Shown: positions 1 to 8,223 of the stretch, in pieces
Layout of the letters: the number at the start of each line of letters is the position of its first letter
Numbering within the stretch: position 1 is the stretch's first letter
DNA from: JBGTBQ01 sp041749275
GTDB taxonomy: Bacteria; Acidobacteriota; Blastocatellia; Pyrinomonadales; Pyrinomonadaceae
Assembly (NCBI GenBank): GCA_041749275.1
Contig: JBGTBQ010000064.1
Span: forward strand, 1 to 17,958
DNA: 17,958 bases
Reading direction: 5' to 3'
Position numbers and translations under genes: made by a program
The notes under the pieces: model-generated
What the model saw: the letters and a program-made list of their open reading frames with translations, nothing else
The model's database searches: none
What the model was told of the DNA's origin: nothing

Positions 1-678
1 GCGCGCGTCGCGGGGTTGCCGCTCGTCTTCGTGGCGGCGTTCTTAGGCGCGGGCGTGGCGGTCGCCATCGTCTACCGGCTCGCGCGCACGGGCGCAGGCG
101 TGCTGCCGGGGGCGCTGCTTTTGGCGGGCGTCGTGATGAACACCATCGCGGCGGCGGGCGTCATCATCATCCAGTATTTTTCCGACTACTCGCGCGCGTT
201 GCAAATCCTGCGCTGGACTATCGGCAGCCTCGACGTGGTCGGCTTCGATCTCATCTGGCGGATGCTCATCTTCCTCGTGCCGGGCTGGCTGATTCTGTTC
301 AGCGCGGCGCGCGACCTGCATCTTCTGGCGATGGACGAGGAGACGGCGGCGAGCCTCGGCGTCAACGTCCGGCGCAGCGAGCGGCTGGTCTACGCCGCGT
401 CCAGCCTGCTGGTCGGCGTGACGGTCGCGGTCGGTGGTACTATTGGCTTCGTCGGACTGATCGTGCCCCACGCAGTACGCCTGCTCTTCGGCGAGGACGT
501 GCGAATCGTCCTCCCGTGCTCGTTCGTGTTGGGTGCGGCCTTTCTGATGCTTGCCGACATGCTGGCGCGCACGGTTTTGGGCGCGGGCGAGTTGCCCGTC
601 GGCGCGATTACGGCGCTTGCGGGCGGCCCCGTTTTTCTGTGGCTGCTGCGTCGGCAGCAGCGTTACGCGGCGATGTGA
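1..678 (+). CDS. FecCD/BtuC-family ABC transporter permease, 3' part (5' end outside window)
   Basis: This is the C-terminal 225 residues of an inner-membrane permease that would work with a periplasmic binding protein and an ATPase to import iron-siderophore, haem or vitamin B12. The frame is open to the window edge, so the TTG at 16 is not a real start. Visible family marks are several hydrophobic helices, the cytoplasmic coupling segment DEETAASLGVNVRRSERL that contacts the ATPase, and the characteristic end GTIGFVGLIVPHAVRLLFG followed by LGAGELPVGAITALAGGPVFLWLL. The substrate cannot be read from the sequence. A cobalamin adenosyltransferase two genes downstream makes B12 (BtuC-like) a reasonable guess, but iron uptake is equally compatible. 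No ATPase gene follows it in this window. Confidence 0.9.
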   Translation, partial: ARVAGLPLVFVAAFLGAGVAVAIVYRLARTGAGVLPGALLLAGVVMNTIAAAGVIIIQYFSDYSRALQILRWTIGSLDVVGFDLIWRMLIFLVPGWLILFSAARDLHLLAMDEETAASLGVNVRRSERLVYAASSLLVGVTVAVGGTIGFVGLIVPHAVRLLFGEDVRIVLPCSFVLGAAFLMLADMLARTVLGAGELPVGAITALAGGPVFLWLLRRQQRYAAM

Positions 679-691
679 AAAGAGCTATTGA

Positions 692-754
692 CGATTAGCT
701 GTTAGCTTTCAGCTTTTTGTCTTTAGTTCATCCCTAACACCTAACAGCTAATCG
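692..754. repeat. Heptamer-built inverted repeat between permease and carbonic anhydrase
   Basis: The arms 692-705 and 741-754 are perfect 14-bp inverted copies (CGATTAGCTGTTAG and its complement) around a 35-base centre. The left side reads as successive 7-mers CGATTAG, CTGTTAG, CTTTCAG, CTTTTTG, and the right side as CTAACAC, CTAACAG, CTAATCG. The element takes up nearly the whole gap: 13 bases after the permease stop and 16 before the next ATG. It could act as a transcript-stabilising or terminating hairpin, but no clean U-tract follows it. Confidence 0.7.
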
Positions 755-770
755 CTACCATTTGACTACT

Positions 771-1442
771 ATGAAAATCCTGAGAGAACTTTTCGCGAAG
801 AACAAGAACTGGGCGGCGGGGATCATCGCCGACGACCCGAACTTTTTCAAGGAGTTGGCGCTCCAACAGTCGCCGAACTATCTGTGGATCGGCTGCTCGG
901 ACAGCCGCGTGCCACCCACGCAGCTCGTCGGTCTCTCGCCGGGCGATATGTTCGAGCATCGCAACGTGGCGAACGTCGTCGGCCACACCGATCTCAACTG
1001 CCTCTCGGTCATGCAGTACGCGGTCGAAGTGTTGCGCGTGAATCACATCATCGTCTGCGGCCACTACGGTTGCGGCGGCGTACAGGCGGCGTACCAGCGC
1101 AAGAAGTTCGGACTCATTGACAACTGGCTGCGCCACGTGCAGGACGTGGTGCAGAAGCACACGCCGGTGCTTGAAGCCATCGCGGACGAGACGGAGCGGC
1201 TGCGGCGTCTATGCGAGCTGAACGTCGTCGAGCAGGTGGCGAACGTCTGCCAGACCACGGTCGTCGAAGGCGCGTGGGCGAACGGGCAGGAGTTGGCCGT
1301 GCACGGCTGGGTTTACGATCTTGAGGATGGCCTGCTGCGCGACCTCGGCGTCTGCGTTACGCGCGATGACGATGCCGCATCCGTGTATGAATCGGCGGTC
1401 GCTCTGGCCGGGACCGCGTGCCGTGTCGGAGATTTTGAATGA
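771..1442 (+). CDS. can: Beta-class carbonic anhydrase
   Basis: This cytoplasmic zinc enzyme interconverts CO2 and bicarbonate and supplies bicarbonate for carboxylases. The 223-residue protein matches the E. coli Can layout closely. The zinc ligands fall at Cys42, Asp44 (in CSDSR), His98 and Cys101 (in HYGCGG), the same numbering as E. coli Can when the ATG at 771 is used. That alignment favours 771 over the in-frame TTG at 762. Other family blocks are HRNVAN, HTDLNCLSVMQYAV, CELNVVEQV and HGWVYDLEDGLLRDL. No Shine-Dalgarno sequence is visible, because the upstream gap is taken up by an inverted repeat. The stop overlaps the next ATG by 4 bases (ATGA), implying translational coupling to the adenosyltransferase. 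Confidence 0.96.
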   Translation: MKILRELFAKNKNWAAGIIADDPNFFKELALQQSPNYLWIGCSDSRVPPTQLVGLSPGDMFEHRNVANVVGHTDLNCLSVMQYAVEVLRVNHIIVCGHYGCGGVQAAYQRKKFGLIDNWLRHVQDVVQKHTPVLEAIADETERLRRLCELNVVEQVANVCQTTVVEGAWANGQELAVHGWVYDLEDGLLRDLGVCVTRDDDAASVYESAVALAGTACRVGDFE

Positions 1443-2017
1443 GCATCGCAACGAAGCACGGCGACAAGGGCGAGACGGGTCTCATCGGCGGCGACCGCGT
1501 GTCGAAGGCTGACTTGCGCGTCGAGGCTTACGGGACGATTGACGAGATGGGCGCGGCGCTGGGTTTCGCGCGCTCGATCTGTGACGATGAAGAGGTGAAG
1601 GAGCTGACGAAAGCGATCCAGCGCGAGCTGTTCACGGTCGCGGGCGCGGTCGCCAACCCCGCGAGCAGCGAGGCGTCGCCGACCACTTACGTCACGCCGG
1701 AGATGGTCGCGGCGCTGACCGCGCACGTCAACCGCATCGAAGCGACGGAGGGCATTCTCTCCGATTGGTCTCTGCCGGGCGAGCACGCGGCGGCGGCGGC
1801 ATATGATGTGGCGCGCACGGTTTGCCGTCGCGCGGAACGATGCGTCGTGCGTCTCGCCGAAGCGGGCGAAGCGGTCAGCCCCCGCGTCATCGTTTACCTC
1901 AATCGCCTCTCCGACCTCATCTGGCTCTTTGGACGCCTGCTCGAACTCCGCGCGGGCGTCAACGCGCGCCTCCGCGACGACGAACACAAGGGGCCGCGCT
2001 GGTCGCGGGCATGGTAA
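1439..2017 (+). CDS. PduO-type ATP:cob(I)alamin adenosyltransferase
   Basis: This enzyme transfers the 5'-deoxyadenosyl group of ATP to cob(I)alamin to form coenzyme B12. The 192-residue protein has the usual single-domain length and a helical-bundle pattern. Recognisable blocks are the N-terminal ATP-binding segment TKHGDKGETGL (residues 5-15), RVEAYGTIDEM (27-37), the active-site region RTVCRRAERCVV (126-137) and NRLSDLIWLFGR (155-166), as in PduO and human MMAB. The ATG lies inside the stop of the carbonic anhydrase gene, so the two are probably translated together. No B12 riboswitch is seen within the window. It is not the CobA or EutT type, judging by the motifs. Confidence 0.95.
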   Translation: MSIATKHGDKGETGLIGGDRVSKADLRVEAYGTIDEMGAALGFARSICDDEEVKELTKAIQRELFTVAGAVANPASSEASPTTYVTPEMVAALTAHVNRIEATEGILSDWSLPGEHAAAAAYDVARTVCRRAERCVVRLAEAGEAVSPRVIVYLNRLSDLIWLFGRLLELRAGVNARLRDDEHKGPRWSRAW

Positions 2018-2021
2018 AGAA

Positions 2022-2071
2022 AGGACTGAGGACTGAGGTTGCAAGCTTCTTCTTTCTCAGTCCTCAGTCCT
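2022..2071. repeat. Heptamer inverted repeat at a convergent gene junction
   Basis: The perfect 16-bp arms 2022-2037 and 2056-2071 flank an 18-base loop. Each arm is tandem AGGACTG or its complement, with a 7-base period. The element lies between the 3' ends of the adenosyltransferase (+) and yjbQ (-), and the yjbQ stop codon (2057-2059) lies inside its right arm. It is well placed to be a bidirectional terminator, although flanking T-runs are poor. Confidence 0.75.
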
Positions 2072-2461
2072 CAGCACTTGCATGATTACCTGCCGCTCGC
2101 GCCCGCCGTCGAACTCGCATAAGAAAATTCCCTGCCAGCGACCGAGTAAAAGTTCGCCGTCGGCGAAGGGCACGGTGATGCTCGAGCCGACGAGCGTCGC
2201 TTTGATGTGCGCGTCGGAGTTCTCCTCGCCGTGGCGAAAACCCATGCCGTGCTGTGGGATGAGCGTGCGGAGGGCGTGGAGCATATCGCGCGGCACGTCC
2301 GGGTCGGCGTTCTCGTTGACCGTGAGGCCGGCGGTCGTGTGGCGCACGAAGAGCACGCACACGCCCGCGCGCGCGCCCGATTCTTTCAGCTTGCGCCGCA
2401 CCTCGTCCGTAAACTCGACCAGTTCTTCGCGTCCGCGCGAGCGTACTTTCAACGTGTACAT
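2057..2461 (-). CDS. yjbQ: YjbQ family protein (UPF0047), secondary thiamine-phosphate synthase-like
   Basis: This is a small trimeric-fold family. A weak thiamine-phosphate synthase activity has been reported for some members, but the physiological role is unsettled. The 134-residue protein carries the family signature HTTAGLTVNENADPDV (41-56), then AHIKATLVGSS (84-94) and GRWQGIFLCEFD (107-118). The start was set at the ATG at 2459-2461, giving the usual length. The frame is open further upstream, to 2617, but that extension is only the antisense of the neighbouring gene. The last residues (LRTED) and the stop codon are encoded by the arm of an inverted repeat, so the native C-terminus has been replaced or trimmed. 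It lies 28 bases downstream of the secreted peptidase-like gene and may be co-transcribed with it. Confidence 0.92.
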   Translation of the reverse strand: MYTLKVRSRGREELVEFTDEVRRKLKESGARAGVCVLFVRHTTAGLTVNENADPDVPRDMLHALRTLIPQHGMGFRHGEENSDAHIKATLVGSSITVPFADGELLLGRWQGIFLCEFDGGRERQVIMQVLRTED

Positions 2462-2489
2462 GATGGCGTGATTATGCCGGGGCCGCACG

Positions 2490-4493
2490 TCACTTTTCCA
2501 GCACGAAGCTCGCGGGCACGAACTCCACGGCCACGAGGTCGCCGCCCGACTTCTCTTTCGCGCGGTAGGTGACGACGACTTGGCTTTCGGGTTTGCGCGG
2601 GCCGCAGCCGATCTCACCGCCGGCCTCGTTTTGCGTGAAGGCCATGAAGTGGATGCCGCTCATGTCGCCGCCGAAGAGCTTGAGCACCTGCTCGCCGACG
2701 CGGATGTGGAAGATGGCGCCCTTCGCGTTGCACTCGACGCGCGTGAAGACGCCGCGCGCACGCATCTCGCCCGGTTGCGGTTTACGCATCGCCTCGCGCA
2801 TGGAGAGGGCCATCGCCTCTTCCACCGTCATGCCGTCGGTGTCGGGCGTGTTCGGGCCGCTCGATTCGGCGCGCTCGTCCGGCGCGCTCGTCTCGCCCGG
2901 CCTCGCGCGCCTGCCAAGTCGGGGCGGGCCGCCGTCGTTGGCGCTCGTCTCGCCTCCGGCTCCGTCCGCGCCGCGCGAGGACTTGAACTGCGCCATCTGC
3001 TCCTGAATGTTCTTGATCGAACTGAGGAGCGACTGCGCGTTGGCCTTCATCCGCGCGTCGGGCGCGCTGGCGGCGAGCGGCTCGATAATTTTGCGCGCCC
3101 CGTCGAAGTCCTGCTTGAGCAGGTAGAGTTGCGCGAGGTCGAGTTGGAACTGTTGCTCGCCGGGCGTGAGCAGGAGCGCACGTTTCAAAAGCTCGATGCT
3201 CTCGTCCACCTGCTCGCCCGTCACCATATTGACGAAGGCGAGCAGGCTGTACGACGCGGCGAAGTCGGGCTTCAGCTCGATGGCCTTTCTGAGCGCCACG
3301 CGCATCTCGCCCGCCCTCTCCGGCGCGTAGGAGGAGACGAAGCCCATCTCGCTCATGCCCTCGCGTGAGAGCGTGTAGGCAAAGTAGTAATGCGCGAGGT
3401 GGTTGCGCGCGTCCGAGGCCACGGCGCGGCGCAGATGTTCTTTGGCCTCGGCGAATCGCCGTTGCCGCATACGCAGCATACCGAGTGACGCCTGCGTCAT
3501 CGCGTCGTTCGCGTCGAGCGCAACCGCCTTTTGCAGATTCGCTTCGGCCTGTTCGAGCAGGCCGGGAGAGTGCAGCGCGAGGTCGCCGAGGTAAGCCAGC
3601 CCCTGCGCCTCGGTCAGTCCCGTGGTCTGCATCGTGGCGGTGGGGTCGAGCTTCTGGCCGAGATCGAAAGTGACATACGGATAGGTGTCGCGGCGAATGT
3701 AGTCGCGCAGTTCCTTCTCGATGACCTCGATGTCGGCGCCGAAGGCGGCCTCGAAACTCTCCTGCTGGCTCGCGCCGTCGCCGACCAACTCTAAGTAGCG
3801 GTTGAGCTGTGGCTGGCGCCGGCGCTCCTTGCCGAGCATGAGATAGTGGACGAGCGCCCACGACTGTGCATAGAAGACGCCGCGCTTACTCTGCTCGTTG
3901 TAGTGCGGCGACGAGTGGTCAACGGCGAAGAGCGTCCGCAAAGGGAGGAGCTTCTGCTCGCGCAGGTAGAAGACGTGCGGGGCGATGGGCTTGCCGATTT
4001 CCGCCTTCTCGCCCTTCGGCACTTCCAGCGTGCTGTAGAACTCGGCCAGCCCCTCGTTGAGCCAAGCGGGCGTATTCGACGAGACGTTGTTCTTGACGAG
4101 CAGGTGCATGTACTCGTGGAAGATGATGGAGAAGGGGCTATCGGCGCCGCTGCGCGTCTCGGCGCTCAACGTGATGTAGTTCACGTCCTCGCCCGGCTGG
4201 AAGTAGCCGGCGCTGTTGCGGGGGTTGAACGGTTTGTAGGAGTTCGGGTTCTTGAAGACGATGACCGTGGTCGGCACCGAGTCGCTCAGGCGCGCGCGCT
4301 TGAAGACACGCGAGAAGGCGTGGCGGAACTGTTCGAGGCGCGACGCCACCTGCTGGATGTCCTTCTCGGAGGCGTTGCCGACGAGATGGAAATTCTGCGA
4401 GCGCACGCTCGTCCAAGTGTCTTTGGCCGACACGGAGGCGTGCGCCGCGAAGAGCACGAGGGCCGCGGCGACAATCAAGTAGAGGCGTTTCAT
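2490..4493 (-). CDS. Secreted HExxH peptidase-like (peptidase MA/DUF1570) protein with TPR repeats
   Basis: The 667-residue protein starts with a signal peptide (hydrophobic residues 4-20, likely cut after ASVSA at 23). Next is a DUF1570/peptidase-MA-like domain (about 35-265) with a zinc motif HEYMH at 126-130 and WLNEGLAEFY at 144-153, whose Glu is the probable third ligand. YAQSWALVHYL follows at 208-218. Several TPR units span about 295-475 (for example AEANLQKAVALDAND and AKEHLRRAVASDARN). A low-complexity acidic/Arg linker covers about 505-555, and a short beta-rich C-terminal domain (about 577-665) has unknown function. The substrate is unknown; the domain set suggests envelope proteolysis or protein binding. 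The ATG at 4493 has GGAG nine bases upstream. Confidence 0.85.
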   Translation of the reverse strand: MKRLYLIVAAALVLFAAHASVSAKDTWTSVRSQNFHLVGNASEKDIQQVASRLEQFRHAFSRVFKRARLSDSVPTTVIVFKNPNSYKPFNPRNSAGYFQPGEDVNYITLSAETRSGADSPFSIIFHEYMHLLVKNNVSSNTPAWLNEGLAEFYSTLEVPKGEKAEIGKPIAPHVFYLREQKLLPLRTLFAVDHSSPHYNEQSKRGVFYAQSWALVHYLMLGKERRRQPQLNRYLELVGDGASQQESFEAAFGADIEVIEKELRDYIRRDTYPYVTFDLGQKLDPTATMQTTGLTEAQGLAYLGDLALHSPGLLEQAEANLQKAVALDANDAMTQASLGMLRMRQRRFAEAKEHLRRAVASDARNHLAHYYFAYTLSREGMSEMGFVSSYAPERAGEMRVALRKAIELKPDFAASYSLLAFVNMVTGEQVDESIELLKRALLLTPGEQQFQLDLAQLYLLKQDFDGARKIIEPLAASAPDARMKANAQSLLSSIKNIQEQMAQFKSSRGADGAGGETSANDGGPPRLGRRARPGETSAPDERAESSGPNTPDTDGMTVEEAMALSMREAMRKPQPGEMRARGVFTRVECNAKGAIFHIRVGEQVLKLFGGDMSGIHFMAFTQNEAGGEIGCGPRKPESQVVVTYRAKEKSGGDLVAVEFVPASFVLEK

Positions 4494-4641
4494 CGGCGGA
4501 ATCTCCGGGTGAGTTTAAAGCGTACCCGCCACCGGGAGGCGTGGGCGCAAGGTGCGAGAAGGGCGTCCTGACCGACAGGTAAAGGGCACGCCCGACGATG
4601 CGTTGAGAATCTTACAGGTCGTTTTCGGCCAGTGTCAAAAC

Positions 4642-4680
4642 GAAAGCCGCCGAAGTCACAGTGGGGCTTCGGCGGTTTTC
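4642..4680 (-). terminator. Probable intrinsic terminator of bioY
   Basis: A 13-bp stem (4643-4655 with 4667-4679, one G-T pair, core GCCGCCGAAG) closes an 11-base loop just after the bioY stop. On the minus strand the stem is followed by a T-rich tract (CTTTCGTTTT), as expected for a Rho-independent terminator. It could also work weakly in the other direction. Confidence 0.75.
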
Positions 4681-4694
4681 ACTCTCAAGTCCCG

Positions 4695-5285
4695 TCAGCG
4701 CGAACCCGTGCGCCGCAGGAGCGTCCAACCGGCGGGAAGGGCGGCGGCGGCGAGCGCGATTTTGACGACATCGCCGATGAGGAAGGGCGCGACGCCCAGG
4801 TTGAAAGCTGCGCCCGGCGTCCTGAAGAAAAGCGTGAGCCACAGCCAGCCGCCCGCGAGGATGGCAAGCGAGCCGATGAACATCGCCGCCGCCGCCGTCA
4901 GGAACCTTCTGTCCCAGCCGCGCTCGGCCAGCGCGCCGGTGACGAAAGCCGCGACGGGGAAGGCGAACAGATAGCCGGCGGTCGCGCCCGCGAAGTGTGA
5001 CAATCCAGCCGCGCCGCCGCGGAAGAAGGGGAGGCCGACCGCGCCCTCCGCGAGATAGGCGAGCATCGCCAGCGCGCCGAGGCGCGAACCCAGCAGCGCC
5101 CCCGTCAGCAGCACCGCGAAGGTCTGCCCCGTCACGGGCACGGGCGTCCACGGCAGCGGGATCACGACCTGCGCCGCCAGCGCCGTCAGCAGACTGAAAC
5201 CCACCACCAGCGCGAACGACCTCGCCCCATCCAGCGGCGCGACCAGCGCGCCCACCAGCGTCTCAGCTTTTGCGTATGTACTCAC
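4695..5285 (-). CDS. bioY: BioY, biotin-specific S component of an ECF transporter
   Basis: BioY is the membrane substrate-binding component for biotin uptake. Some BioY proteins work alone and others need the EcfA/EcfT energising module, which is not encoded here. The 196-residue protein has about six hydrophobic segments and the family motifs IPLPWTPVPVTGQTF (42-56), AYLAEGAVGLPFF (76-88), GATAGYLFAFPVAAFVTG (100-117) and the late FLIGDVVKI. The start is a GTG at 5285, chosen because GAGGTG lies about five bases upstream. An inverted repeat separates it from the pyrophosphatase gene, so it may be either a distal operon member or independently expressed. No BirA-type operator was recognised. 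Confidence 0.93.
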   Translation of the reverse strand: MSTYAKAETLVGALVAPLDGARSFALVVGFSLLTALAAQVVIPLPWTPVPVTGQTFAVLLTGALLGSRLGALAMLAYLAEGAVGLPFFRGGAAGLSHFAGATAGYLFAFPVAAFVTGALAERGWDRRFLTAAAAMFIGSLAILAGGWLWLTLFFRTPGAAFNLGVAPFLIGDVVKIALAAAALPAGWTLLRRTGSR

Positions 5286-5298
5286 GTATGCACCTCAT

Positions 5299-5352
5299 TG
5301 ATGAGTGAAGAGTGATAAGCATGAGCGGTTTCTTATCACTCTTCACTCGTCA
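5299..5352. repeat. Heptamer inverted repeat between hppA and bioY
   Basis: A 21-bp stem (5299-5319 with 5332-5352, a single T-G pair) surrounds a 12-base loop. The left arm is exactly three 7-mers: TGATGAG, then TGAAGAG, then TGATAAG. It fills the gap from 6 bases past the pyrophosphatase stop to 13 bases before the bioY start, leaving room only for the bioY ribosome-binding site. It probably forms a hairpin in the hppA transcript. Confidence 0.75.
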
Positions 5353-5358
5353 CAGCCG

Positions 5359-7926
5359 TTATCTCGCTGAACCGATCCGCATCCCGTAGAACGAGCGCCA
5401 GACGAAGTAGAGCGAGACGAGGAAGAAGAGGGCGGCGAGCGCCCAGTTGACGGTTGCGCCGTACTGTCCCGACAGGCTCAGGGCCAGTTCGACGGCGAGC
5501 AGGCCGAAGAGCGTCGTAAACTTGATGACCGGGTTCATCGCCACCGAGGAGGTGTCCTTGTAGGGATCGCCCACGGTGTCGCCGACCACGGTCGCCTCGT
5601 GCAGCGGCGTGCCTTTGGCCTTGAGTTCGACCTCGACGATCTTCTTGGCGTTGTCCCATGCGCCGCCCGCGTTCGCCATGAAGATGGCCTGATAGAGACC
5701 AAAGATGGCGATGGAGATGAGATAGCCGATGAAGAAGTAGGGGTCAACGAAGGCGAAGGCGAGCGATGCGAAGAAGACCGTGAGGAAGATGTTGAACATC
5801 CCCTTCTGCGCGTACTGCGTGCAAATCTCCACGACCTTCTTGCTGTCCTCGACGGAAGCCTTCTTGATCTCATCACCCAGCTTGATGTTCGCCTTGATGA
5901 ACTCGACGGCGCGATAGGCTCCGGTCGTCACGGCCTGTATGGACGCGCCGGTGAACCAGTAGATGATGGCGCCGCCGGTGATGAGGCCCAGCAGGAAGAG
6001 CGGGTTCAGGAGCGAGAGGCTCTCGAAAAAGGCGGCGAGACCTTGCGTCTCGGTGCGCCCGCCTTCGAGCGCGCTCGCGATGGCGTTGCCGCGGAGGATT
6101 TGGATGATCGAGAAGATCATCGTCGTCGCGCCGACGACCGCCGTGCCGATCAGCACGGGCTTCGCCGTTGCCTTGAAGGTGTTGCCCGCGCCGTCGTTCT
6201 CTTCCAAAAGATGCTTGGCGCGCTCGAAGTTGACGTTGATGCCAAACTCCTGCTTGACATCTTGCTCGACGTTCGGCTGCTGCTCGATGAGCGACAGCTC
6301 ATAGACCGACTGCGCGTTGTCGGTGACGGGGCCGTAGGAGTCCACGGCAATCGTCACCGGCCCCATTCCGAGGAAGCCGAAGGCGACGAGGCCGAAGGCG
6401 AAGACGGCGGGCGCGTCCATCAGTGCGCCGAGACCCTGCGTGCTGAAGATGTAGGCAATCGCCATCAGGGCGGTGATAGCGAGGCCGATCCAGAACGCGG
6501 AGAAGTTGCCGGCGACGAGGCCCGACAGGATGTTAAGGCTCGCTCCGCCCTCGCGCGAAGAGGTGACGACTTCTCTGACGTGGGCCGACTCGGTCGAGGT
6601 GAAGACCTTGACGAGTTCGGGGATGACGGCGCCGGCGAGTGTGCCGCACGAGATGATCGTCGCCAGCTTCCACCACAGTGACGAGTCGCTGCCGAGGATC
6701 GGGATCATCAGATACGAGACGATGTAAGTCAGCACGACCGAGATGACCGAGGTGATCCAGACGAGCGACGTGAGCGGCTTCTCGAAGTTCATCGTCTCGG
6801 CCCGCTCGTAGCGCGATTTCGCCAACGCTTCGTTGATGAAGTATGAGAGCGCGGAAGCGACCACCATCATCACGCGCATGACGAATATCCAGACGAGGAG
6901 TTGCACCTGCACGGCTTCGCGCCCGACCGCGAGGAGAATAAAGGTGATGAGCGCGACGCCCGTCACACCGTAGGTCTCAAAGCCATCCGCGCTCGGCCCC
7001 ACGGAGTCGCCCGCGTTGTCGCCCGTGCAGTCGGCGATGACGCCGGGGTTGCGCGCGTCGTCCTCTTTGATGCCGAAGACGATCTTCATCAGGTCGGAGC
7101 CGATGTCGGCGATCTTCGTGAAGATGCCGCCCGCGATACGCAGGGCCGCCGCGCCTAAAGATTCGCCGATGGCGAAGCCGATGAAGCACGGGCCGGCGTA
7201 GTCGCGCGGGATGAAGAGCAGGATGAAGAGCATGATTAGCAGTTCCACGCTGATGAGCATCATGCCGATGCTCATGCCCGCCTTGAGCGGGATGGCGTAG
7301 ATCGGGTACGGCCTGCCTTCGAGCGAGGCGAAGGCCGTGCGCGAGTTGGCGAAGGTGTTGACGCGGATGCCGAACCACGCGACGCCGTAAGAGCCGGCGA
7401 TGCCGATGAGGCTGAAGAGCAGGATAATCGCCACTTTCAAGGGCGGGAAGCCGTGCTCGATAGCGCCCGTCACCGTGTTTACGGTCTCGGCGAGAAAACC
7501 GAAGTAGGCGGCGGCGATGGCGCCGATAAAGAGCCACAGAATGAGAATGAACTTGCCCTGCGTGATGAGATAGGTCTTGCAGGTCTCGTAAATCAACTCC
7601 GAAATCTCAAGCATCGAGCGATGGACGGGCAGGTTTTTAAGCTCCCGGTAGATCATCAACCCGAAGAGCAGGCCGAGCACGCAGACGACGATACCGACGA
7701 GGAGCAGCGTGTGCCCGTCAACGCCGAGGAAGCTCTGCCGCGACAAATCGGGCAGCAGGAGGTTCGCTTCGCCTCCGGCCTTGCGCGTCACGGTGTTCGC
7801 GGCGGGGTTGTTCCCCTGCGCCAGTGCGGAAGTGACATTGAGTAAGAAGAGTGCGACGCCGGACACGGCGGCGAGCGCGCGGCGCGCGGATGACGTTTTG
7901 ATAAACGACGGTAACGTGGTTTCCAA
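5359..7926 (-). CDS. hppA: Membrane-bound pyrophosphatase (ion-pumping inorganic pyrophosphatase)
   Basis: This integral-membrane enzyme couples hydrolysis of pyrophosphate to H+ (or Na+) pumping. The 855-residue protein has about 15-16 hydrophobic segments. Its catalytic region shows EDDARNPGVIADCTGDNAGD (288-307), followed by SVGPSADGFETYG. A second block is DNAQSVYEL (536-544), and the C-terminal block includes GAWDNAKK, VVGDTVGDPYKDTSS and MNPVIKF. Lys585 in GNTFKA sits where K+-dependent enzymes have Ala, which marks the K+-independent class. The N-terminus (12-36, ending ALAQ) looks like a cleavable signal or an extra first helix. The TTG at 7926 is used because an in-frame stop lies just upstream and an AAGGA lies about 11 bases before it. 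H+ or Na+ specificity is not assigned. Confidence 0.95.
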   Translation of the reverse strand: METTLPSFIKTSSARRALAAVSGVALFLLNVTSALAQGNNPAANTVTRKAGGEANLLLPDLSRQSFLGVDGHTLLLVGIVVCVLGLLFGLMIYRELKNLPVHRSMLEISELIYETCKTYLITQGKFILILWLFIGAIAAAYFGFLAETVNTVTGAIEHGFPPLKVAIILLFSLIGIAGSYGVAWFGIRVNTFANSRTAFASLEGRPYPIYAIPLKAGMSIGMMLISVELLIMLFILLFIPRDYAGPCFIGFAIGESLGAAALRIAGGIFTKIADIGSDLMKIVFGIKEDDARNPGVIADCTGDNAGDSVGPSADGFETYGVTGVALITFILLAVGREAVQVQLLVWIFVMRVMMVVASALSYFINEALAKSRYERAETMNFEKPLTSLVWITSVISVVLTYIVSYLMIPILGSDSSLWWKLATIISCGTLAGAVIPELVKVFTSTESAHVREVVTSSREGGASLNILSGLVAGNFSAFWIGLAITALMAIAYIFSTQGLGALMDAPAVFAFGLVAFGFLGMGPVTIAVDSYGPVTDNAQSVYELSLIEQQPNVEQDVKQEFGINVNFERAKHLLEENDGAGNTFKATAKPVLIGTAVVGATTMIFSIIQILRGNAIASALEGGRTETQGLAAFFESLSLLNPLFLLGLITGGAIIYWFTGASIQAVTTGAYRAVEFIKANIKLGDEIKKASVEDSKKVVEICTQYAQKGMFNIFLTVFFASLAFAFVDPYFFIGYLISIAIFGLYQAIFMANAGGAWDNAKKIVEVELKAKGTPLHEATVVGDTVGDPYKDTSSVAMNPVIKFTTLFGLLAVELALSLSGQYGATVNWALAALFFLVSLYFVWRSFYGMRIGSAR

Positions 7927-8086
7927 GATCAGACGATTCCTTTCAATTCATGTAATGACAGACGAGTGAAAGCCTTTTGCACAGGGGGCGCGAGCGACCA
8001 CAACGGCGTCCGGACAGACGAGCGCCTATTCGAGAGGAGCAAGTCATATCCTACTGGCTGTTATTCTGGACTCGCCAAAAGCGGGC

Positions 8087-8116
8087 ATTATCGCCGATTT
8101 CAGCACTGACTGTCCA
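8087..8116 (-). promoter_or_regulatory. Candidate sigma-70-like promoter for hppA
   Basis: On the minus strand TGGACA (8111-8116) and GATAAT (8087-8092) are separated by 18 bases, each one mismatch from consensus. The implied leader before the TTG of hppA is about 150 bases, with no recognised riboswitch. The rest of the 7927-8223 gap holds nothing I could assign. Confidence 0.4.
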
Positions 8117-8223
8117 CACCGGAGGGAAGGTGAAAGGCAAAAGCGGGAAGGCCGCGTCCGTGTTTCTTGCGCTTATCGGCATGGGCGCGGCGACAATGCG
8201 CGGGAGGGAAATTCATGCTCAGG

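Noticed and set aside
762..770. TTG start for the carbonic anhydrase three codons upstream
   Set aside because: The ATG at 771 gives zinc-ligand numbering identical to E. coli Can and is the stronger start codon.
2462..2617. N-terminal extension of yjbQ
   Set aside because: The extra 52 residues are low-complexity antisense of the adjacent gene and precede the family's normal start.
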